Assembly (NCBI GenBank): GCA_022605405.1
Contig: JABYQQ010000034.1
Location: 186,001-250,000 of the forward strand
Source of the DNA: Earliella scabrosa
Lineage: Eukaryota > Basidiomycota > Agaricomycetes > Polyporales > Polyporaceae
Length of the DNA stretch: 64,000 bases
Direction of reading: 5' to 3'
Below are positions 59,737 to 64,000 of the stretch, piece by piece. A program made the position numbers and the translations under genes. Every line of letters begins with the position of its first letter. Position 1 is the first letter of the stretch. A model generated the notes under the pieces. It worked only from the letters and a program-made list of their open reading frames with translations. It was not told the DNA's origin and searched no databases.

Positions 59737-60676
59737 ATGTCCTCGCAGGTCAAACAGCCTTTTTACTTTGTTGACGGCAGCAGTCCTGCAGTACAACTCA
59801 ACGACGGTGGATGGTTCACCACTTACTGTCACACTGGAGTGCTCCCAATACCCGACCCTGACTGTCATGCGCCCAAGCAAGTAGATAGCCAGCTGTCACT
59901 CGTATTCCTGGGTGAGTCTCTCATTCTGAGGCAACGCACCCCGTGCTGACAGTAATACTCATATGCAGGAACCGGGGTGGAAGTCGTGGGTGTCCTGGGT
60001 AGCTCCGAGTATTCCACTCGCGACCTTCTCCACTGCACTGTGGATGACAAGTACACCCATTCCTATTACGCAACACCAGTTCAGGGGATGCCAGCGTTCT
60101 GCTCAATATCAGGACTGTCCAACACCGAACACACCCTTATAGCAAAGGCTGGTCAAGACTATCAAGGGGTCACACTTCGTGGATTCGTGGTCTTGACCGT
60201 GCTCCGAGATGAAGTGCTTTCCGTCACAACGAGTCCTGTCTCAGCGTCGGCTTCCCCTTCAAATGGTGTCATTTCTCCTCGACTGTCTCTCCCTTCCTCA
60301 GCACCTTCAACATTGCTAAAGTCTTCTTCGCTTACAAACTTCATGTTCTCAACGGCGGTTATACCAGATCCCTCCCGATCCACCATTCCCACAGCCCCCG
60401 CGCTGGTGTCTGTTCCTATTACCGCTATCATCCCTCTAGCTTCGACATCTCTGACGCCCTCTTCGACACACACTGGCTCACAATCTCGATCCCGCACTCG
60501 CACTTCGACGGGGCCTTCACCCACCCACGGAACAAATACACCGCGCGGTGGATCGAGGCACATCAACATCGGTGCAATTGTAGGAGGTGCCATTGGAGGT
60601 TGTATCCTAGTCGCGCTCATCGTCGCCGCAACTTCAAGTTGGGTTAGACGCAGACGTCATAGCATGGCACTCAAAC
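59737..60676 (+). CDS. type II membrane-protein paralogue (II-4), 3' end displaced by gypsy element
   Basis: Exons 59737-59911 and 59969-60676. Exon 1 is MSSQVKQPFYFVDGSSPAVQ to SLVFLG; exon 2 starts GTGVEVVGVLGSSE and has DLLHCTVDDKY, PAFCSISGLSNTEHTLIAKA and LRGFVVL, a stalk of Ser/Thr/Pro, INIGAIVGGAIGGCILVALI, and WVRRRRHSMALK. A GTAAGC donor at 60677 opens the usual post-helix intron. The retroelement begins about 29 bp into that intron, so the tail exon, if it survives, lies beyond the window. Whether the gene is still spliced is unknown. Confidence 0.75.
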
Positions 60677-60705
60677 GTAAGCTCGTTATACTATCATCTA
60701 TCCGG

Positions 60706-61104
60706 TGTCAGCCCCGTATGAACTCGCGTGTAACGGTCGCCGTTACGCGCCTCACGGACTCTTATCTAGTTTAGATTAGATAGTGTGCTCCGCGTCTAGC
60801 TTACTATATTTGTATCCTTGCGCTGGCTCGCACCCCGATCGTTGTGTCTCTTGTCTCTCGCTACCTCATCATTCCTCGCCACTAGTCTCGATCCTTACCT
60901 ACGCCTCTCGTACCTAGTCTCGTCTCTCATGTATTTAGCTCGCGCCTCGTCGCCGGATTCCCCGGCGAATCAACTTGTAACTTCGGCTCTTGCTTCCTCG
61001 AACTCTCGTGCCCGACTTCGACCTCCGACTTCTCGACATTCCGACATCCGCGCGTGTTTGGCCCGCCGACCATCACACTTTGATTCGCCCTCGAATCATA
61101 CCCA
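60706..61104 (+). repeat. probable gypsy 5' LTR
   Basis: Start inferred from TGTCAGCCCCGTATG; a TATA-like ACTATATTTG lies at about 60803. The end is uncertain; TCATACCCA followed by TGGTAACCTCG at 61108 could be the LTR end and a tRNA-type primer site. No second LTR is available for comparison. Confidence 0.4.
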
Positions 61105-61176
61105 ATCTGGTAACCTCGATATTCAACTCTCGCATTTACGCGCTCGCGCGCCCGTACTACTGATCCTTTCTCTCCC

Positions 61177-62481
61177 ATGTCCTTTGTCCCTCCAGATGAT
61201 CCCAACTGGGGTCAGGGCTTCGACCCTGCTGCCTATCAACAGCAGCAACAGTACGACCCTGGCCTTGGTCAGCAGCCTGGCGGTGCCGATCAGGCACCTC
61301 AGTTCGACGCTGCGAACCAGCCACCACCGCCACCACCGATGGACCCCGCCGCCATGTTCACGCCGGAGAACATGTTCCGGATGATGCAGGCGGTGGCCGC
61401 GATCGGCGAGATGGCCTCTCAAGCACGTCAGGAGGCCCAGGAGAACCGAATGTTCATGCAGAACATGGTCTCTTATCTCGGCGAGCAACGCTCGAAATTA
61501 GGTGAGTCCCTCGAAGCTCTCGTCGACCGTATCAACGAGATCGCCGTCGAAGTCTCTGGCGCCCCTATCATCACGAGCACGGGCAGCGGATCGTTCAAGA
61601 TCCGTGAGCCTCGTTTATTCACGGGCAAAGCCACTGATCTCGAGCCGTTCTTGGCCGAGATCGAGTTGGTCATGCAGTTGCAACCCGCCCTCGTAAACGC
61701 GCCTTCGAGAACCAAGGCGAAGTTTCTCCTTAATCACTGCTCCCAAGACGGCGTCGTGGGCTCTTGGATCAAGGCCTCGCGCGCGTCTGTTCCCAATTGG
61801 GATGCAGACTACGAGGCGCTCAAGAAGGCCCTCATTAGTCAGTTCTCGGACTCGAATCTCGAGTCCAAGATGATCGAGAAGCTCCTGAACTTGAGGCAAA
61901 CTGGTCGCGCGCAGACATACGCGAACCAGTTCGTAGACTACCGGCAATATGTGTCGTGGTCTGAGAAATACGCGATTTACCATTTCAACCACGGGCTCAA
62001 GGACGAGCTCCGACACGACCTTAAGATGTTCAAGGAGCCTCCCACTCTCCTCGAGTGGATCAAGATTGTCGTCGAGATGGACGACAAGAACTACGCCATC
62101 GAGAGCGACATCAAGCGTCGCGACCGTAAGGACACGAAGAAGACTGATTCGAAGTCGAGTAAGTCTTCTCCGCGATCCGGTCAGCGCTCGAACGGCTCGC
62201 AGTCGCAGTCTCAGTACCAGTCCGCCCCGTCCGCTCCATCTGCTCCGTCCGCGCCCTCCTCGTCCTCGAACGAGCACGTCCCCATGGAGGTCGATGCTAT
62301 CAAGCACGGCCCCATCAGCGCGGAAGAGAAAGAACGCCGCCGCCGCGAAAATCTTTGTTTCTATTGCGGCAAGGGCAAGCACTTGGTAAACGAGTGCCCG
62401 AATATGTCAGAGAAGGCTCGTAAGCGTTCGCAGAACCGCGCGAACACGGCCAAGGCTTCCTCCACTGGGGGAAAAGCCTAG
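61177..62481 (+). CDS. gypsy gag
   Basis: 434 codons. A Gln/Pro-rich start (MSFVPPDDPNWGQGFDPAAY) leads to a capsid-type domain: RLFTGKATDLEPFLAEIELV, FLLNHCSQDGVVGSWI, YEALKKALISQFSD, LRQTGRAQTYANQFVDYRQY and FNHGLKDELRHDLKMF. A basic Ser/Lys linker precedes a CCHC zinc knuckle (CFYCGKGKHLVNEC). The stop at 62479 directly follows a GGGAAAA heptamer (62469-62475). Confidence 0.9.
   Translation: MSFVPPDDPNWGQGFDPAAYQQQQQYDPGLGQQPGGADQAPQFDAANQPPPPPPMDPAAMFTPENMFRMMQAVAAIGEMASQARQEAQENRMFMQNMVSYLGEQRSKLGESLEALVDRINEIAVEVSGAPIITSTGSGSFKIREPRLFTGKATDLEPFLAEIELVMQLQPALVNAPSRTKAKFLLNHCSQDGVVGSWIKASRASVPNWDADYEALKKALISQFSDSNLESKMIEKLLNLRQTGRAQTYANQFVDYRQYVSWSEKYAIYHFNHGLKDELRHDLKMFKEPPTLLEWIKIVVEMDDKNYAIESDIKRRDRKDTKKTDSKSSKSSPRSGQRSNGSQSQSQYQSAPSAPSAPSAPSSSSNEHVPMEVDAIKHGPISAEEKERRRRENLCFYCGKGKHLVNECPNMSEKARKRSQNRANTAKASSTGGKA
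62469..62475 (+). other. predicted -1 ribosomal frameshift site GGGAAAA
   Basis: The heptamer has the X-XXY-YYZ form in the gag frame (G GGA AAA), with one codon before the gag stop. Shifting back one base opens a frame that is stop-free from here to the end of the window. Confidence 0.7.
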
Positions 62482-64000
62482 CCGAGAGCTCTCCCGTCCC
62501 GGAGCTCTCGGCCGCACTAGGGACTCAGGCTCCCACGTCGAGAGCTCCGACGTCTCACGTCCGGCTCAATAACGGCGTGTGGACGCTCAAGCCTGCTTCC
62601 GCTCCGCGTTTCCCGCTTTCTCGCCACGTCCTCGCATCCGTTTCCTCTTCTAATCATTTCTTCTTATCCGTCTCTCTCTCGTTCCCTGACCGTAAGCCCA
62701 TCACGACGTATGCGCTCGTCGACAGCGGCGCTACGCATTCGTGCATTTCACTCTCGTTCGCCAATAGGCATTCGCTCCCCAAGCGTCTCAAGGACGCTCC
62801 GACCTCTATCATTGCCGTCGACGACCGTCCGATTGCATCGGGCGTCGTCACACACGAAGTTATTACCTCGCTCTCTGTTCGTTCGCATGCCGAGACGATC
62901 GCACTCAGCGTCGTCGAGGTTTCGTTTCCAATCATTCTCGGTCTCGACTGGCTGCAACGCCACAACCCAGTCATTGATTGGGCCCGCCAATGTCTCTCGC
63001 TTTCGTGCTGTGGCGCGCACTCTGAGCGCGTATACAGAACCACGGTCGAGGAGATCCCGGACATCGACGCGCAACCGCGCGATCCGTCCGCGACGCTTCC
63101 TCTCGACCATCCATCCATCCTCGAGCCCATCGCGCTCGACTCTTTCGCCTCACACGGTCCCGCGCGCCCTGATCAAGCCGCGGCGAACCCGTCCTCTCGT
63201 CTCTCGTCCTCCGACCGGCTAGCCTCCGACTCTCCGCCTCTCGTCTCGCGTGGCCACAGTCATGCGAACCCTCCGTCTCCGCCTCCGCCTCTCGTCCCTC
63301 TGCCGTCGTCCGGTCGTGGCCACAGTCACCCCGGCTCCGACTCTCTTCCATCCTCGTCTCCGCCCCTTCGTCCTCCAACGCCGACGTGCAGTGGCCACCG
63401 TCATAGCACCGACGCATCTCCGCTTCCCTCTGCCTCCGTTCCACCTCGTCCTTCCTCCGCTCCTCCCGACCCTCCGACTCAACGCCCTCCGCTCAACATC
63501 AAGTTCATCAACTCGGCCCGTTTCCGCAAGTACGCGCGGAACAACGAGGCCGCTGTCCTTTATTATCACCCCAATCACTCTCCAGACTACCACGCCCTCT
63601 CGGAACGGTTGGACATGCAAGAGACGGCTCGCATCGCCGCCAAGTCCACCATTTCGACGTCCATTGCCCCTCGCCCTCTCGACGTTCAATCGGACGACTT
63701 CACCGACTTTGTCCCCAAGAAGTGGCATGGTTATCTCGACGTCTTCGACCCCGTCGACGTCGAGAAGCTTCCGCCGCACCGAGGCGAGTTCGATTGCGCC
63801 ATCGAGCTCGAAGGCGACCAGGTCCCTCCAAAGGGACCGCTCTACCACCTCTCCAAGGAAGAACAACAAGTTCTCTTTGACTACGTCGAGGAGAACCTTC
63901 GGAAAGGTTTCATCCGACGCTCTACCTCACCCGCAGCTGCCCCCGTGTTCTTCGTGCGCAAGAAGACTGGAGATTTACGTCTCTGTGTCGACTATCGTGG
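62475..64000 (+). CDS. gypsy pol (protease and start of reverse transcriptase), partial
   Basis: Open for more than 500 codons in the -1 frame of gag, without its own convincing start. Protease: TTYALVDSGATHSC, then FPIILGLDWLQRHNPVIDW. A Pro/Ser linker holds three GHSH/GHRH repeats (about 63250-63410). Reverse transcriptase begins WHGYLDVFDP, KLPPHRGEFDCAIEL, YVEENLRKGFIRRSTSPAAA and VFFVRKKTGDLRLCVDYRG, where the window ends. The YxDD box, RNase H and integrase are beyond it. Confidence 0.9.

Larger units (their letters stand above)
60706..64000 (+). mobile_element. Ty3/gypsy LTR retrotransposon, 3' part outside the window
   Basis: Gag, protease and the start of reverse transcriptase are present in order on the plus strand. 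The 5' LTR probably starts at TGTCAGCCCC (60706). The right part, 3' LTR and target duplication are not in the window. Pol motifs (DSGATHSC; LRLCVDYRG) place it in Ty3/gypsy; no chromodomain can be checked. Confidence 0.85.

Noticed and set aside
1..64000. CRISPR arrays, bacterial operons, prophage
   Set aside because: The DNA is eukaryotic (dense introns, fungal genes); no evenly spaced identical repeats were seen.

Overview
This window reads as nuclear DNA of a filamentous basidiomycete, most likely an Agaricomycete. Genes are cut by many very short GT-AG introns (about 50-80 bp), the conserved fungal genes (SPT3, DDI1, ATG29, an IMPACT/YIH1 homologue, a succinate-semialdehyde dehydrogenase, an arrestin) are spaced like a compact fungal genome, and one gene carries the DUF6699-type domain that I associate with mushroom-forming fungi. 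Species cannot be fixed from the sequence alone.

The dominant content is a dispersed cluster of ten paralogous single-pass membrane proteins. Five or more exons encode a leaderless beta-rich ectodomain, a Ser/Thr-rich stalk, a glycine-zipper membrane helix, a basic stop-transfer cluster and a long cytoplasmic tail. Two ectodomain types share the same tail. Type I genes lie at 3.6-5.3, 6.2-7.6, 8.1-9.5 and 9.9-11.4 kb (minus, head-to-tail) and at 20.4-21.6 and 29.5-41.2 kb (plus). Type II genes lie at 44.3-45.9, 47.0-48.6 and 49.5-51.0 kb (minus, head-to-tail) and from 59.7 kb (plus, cut off). Most tails end in a PPxY motif placed a few residues from the C-terminus, preceded by a VDSGLRLY box and a W-x-A-P / Q-x-R box. 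An arrestin-fold gene at 22.1-23.7 kb also ends in PPAY. PPxY is the ligand of WW domains of NEDD4/Rsp5 ubiquitin ligases, so a ubiquitin-controlled surface receptor family is a reasonable inference; no function has been shown.

Mobile DNA is layered on this family. A 6.25 kb Copia element (29958-36211, minus) with 338-bp LTRs differing at one base and a CCAAC target duplication splits an exon of the 29.5-kb paralogue; its gag is itself split by a ~1 kb insertion. The next intron of the same paralogue holds a ~4.2 kb terminal-inverted-repeat insertion (about 36666-40883) with a smaller inverted-repeat element and a tRNA-like sequence inside. A Ty3/gypsy element begins about 60706 inside an intron of the last paralogue and runs off the window; its gag and pol are linked by a -1 shift at a GGGAAAA heptamer. 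Two related non-coding elements sit at 26.0-26.5 and 29.0-29.2 kb, the first with a 344-bp inverted-repeat element nested in it.

Region by region: F-box gene (0.9-2.5 kb); type I array (3.6-11.4); a 4 kb stretch with nothing recognisable (11.4-15.6); DUF6699-type protein (15.6-16.6); SSADH (17.4-19.8); type I paralogue (20.4-21.6); arrestin (22.1-23.7) tail-to-tail with IMPACT homologue (23.9-25.3); repeat-rich spacer (25.3-29.5); the interrupted type I paralogue (29.5-41.2); aldo/keto reductase (42.4-43.8); type II array (44.3-51.0); NTF2-like protein (51.5-52.1); SPT3 (52.5-53.6); DDI1 (53.8-55.5); ATG29 (56.2-58.1); type II paralogue and gypsy element (59.7-64.0). Exon boundaries were placed by eye from GT/AG signals and protein continuity; those for the minus-strand paralogues, the SSADH, DDI1 and ATG29 are approximate.
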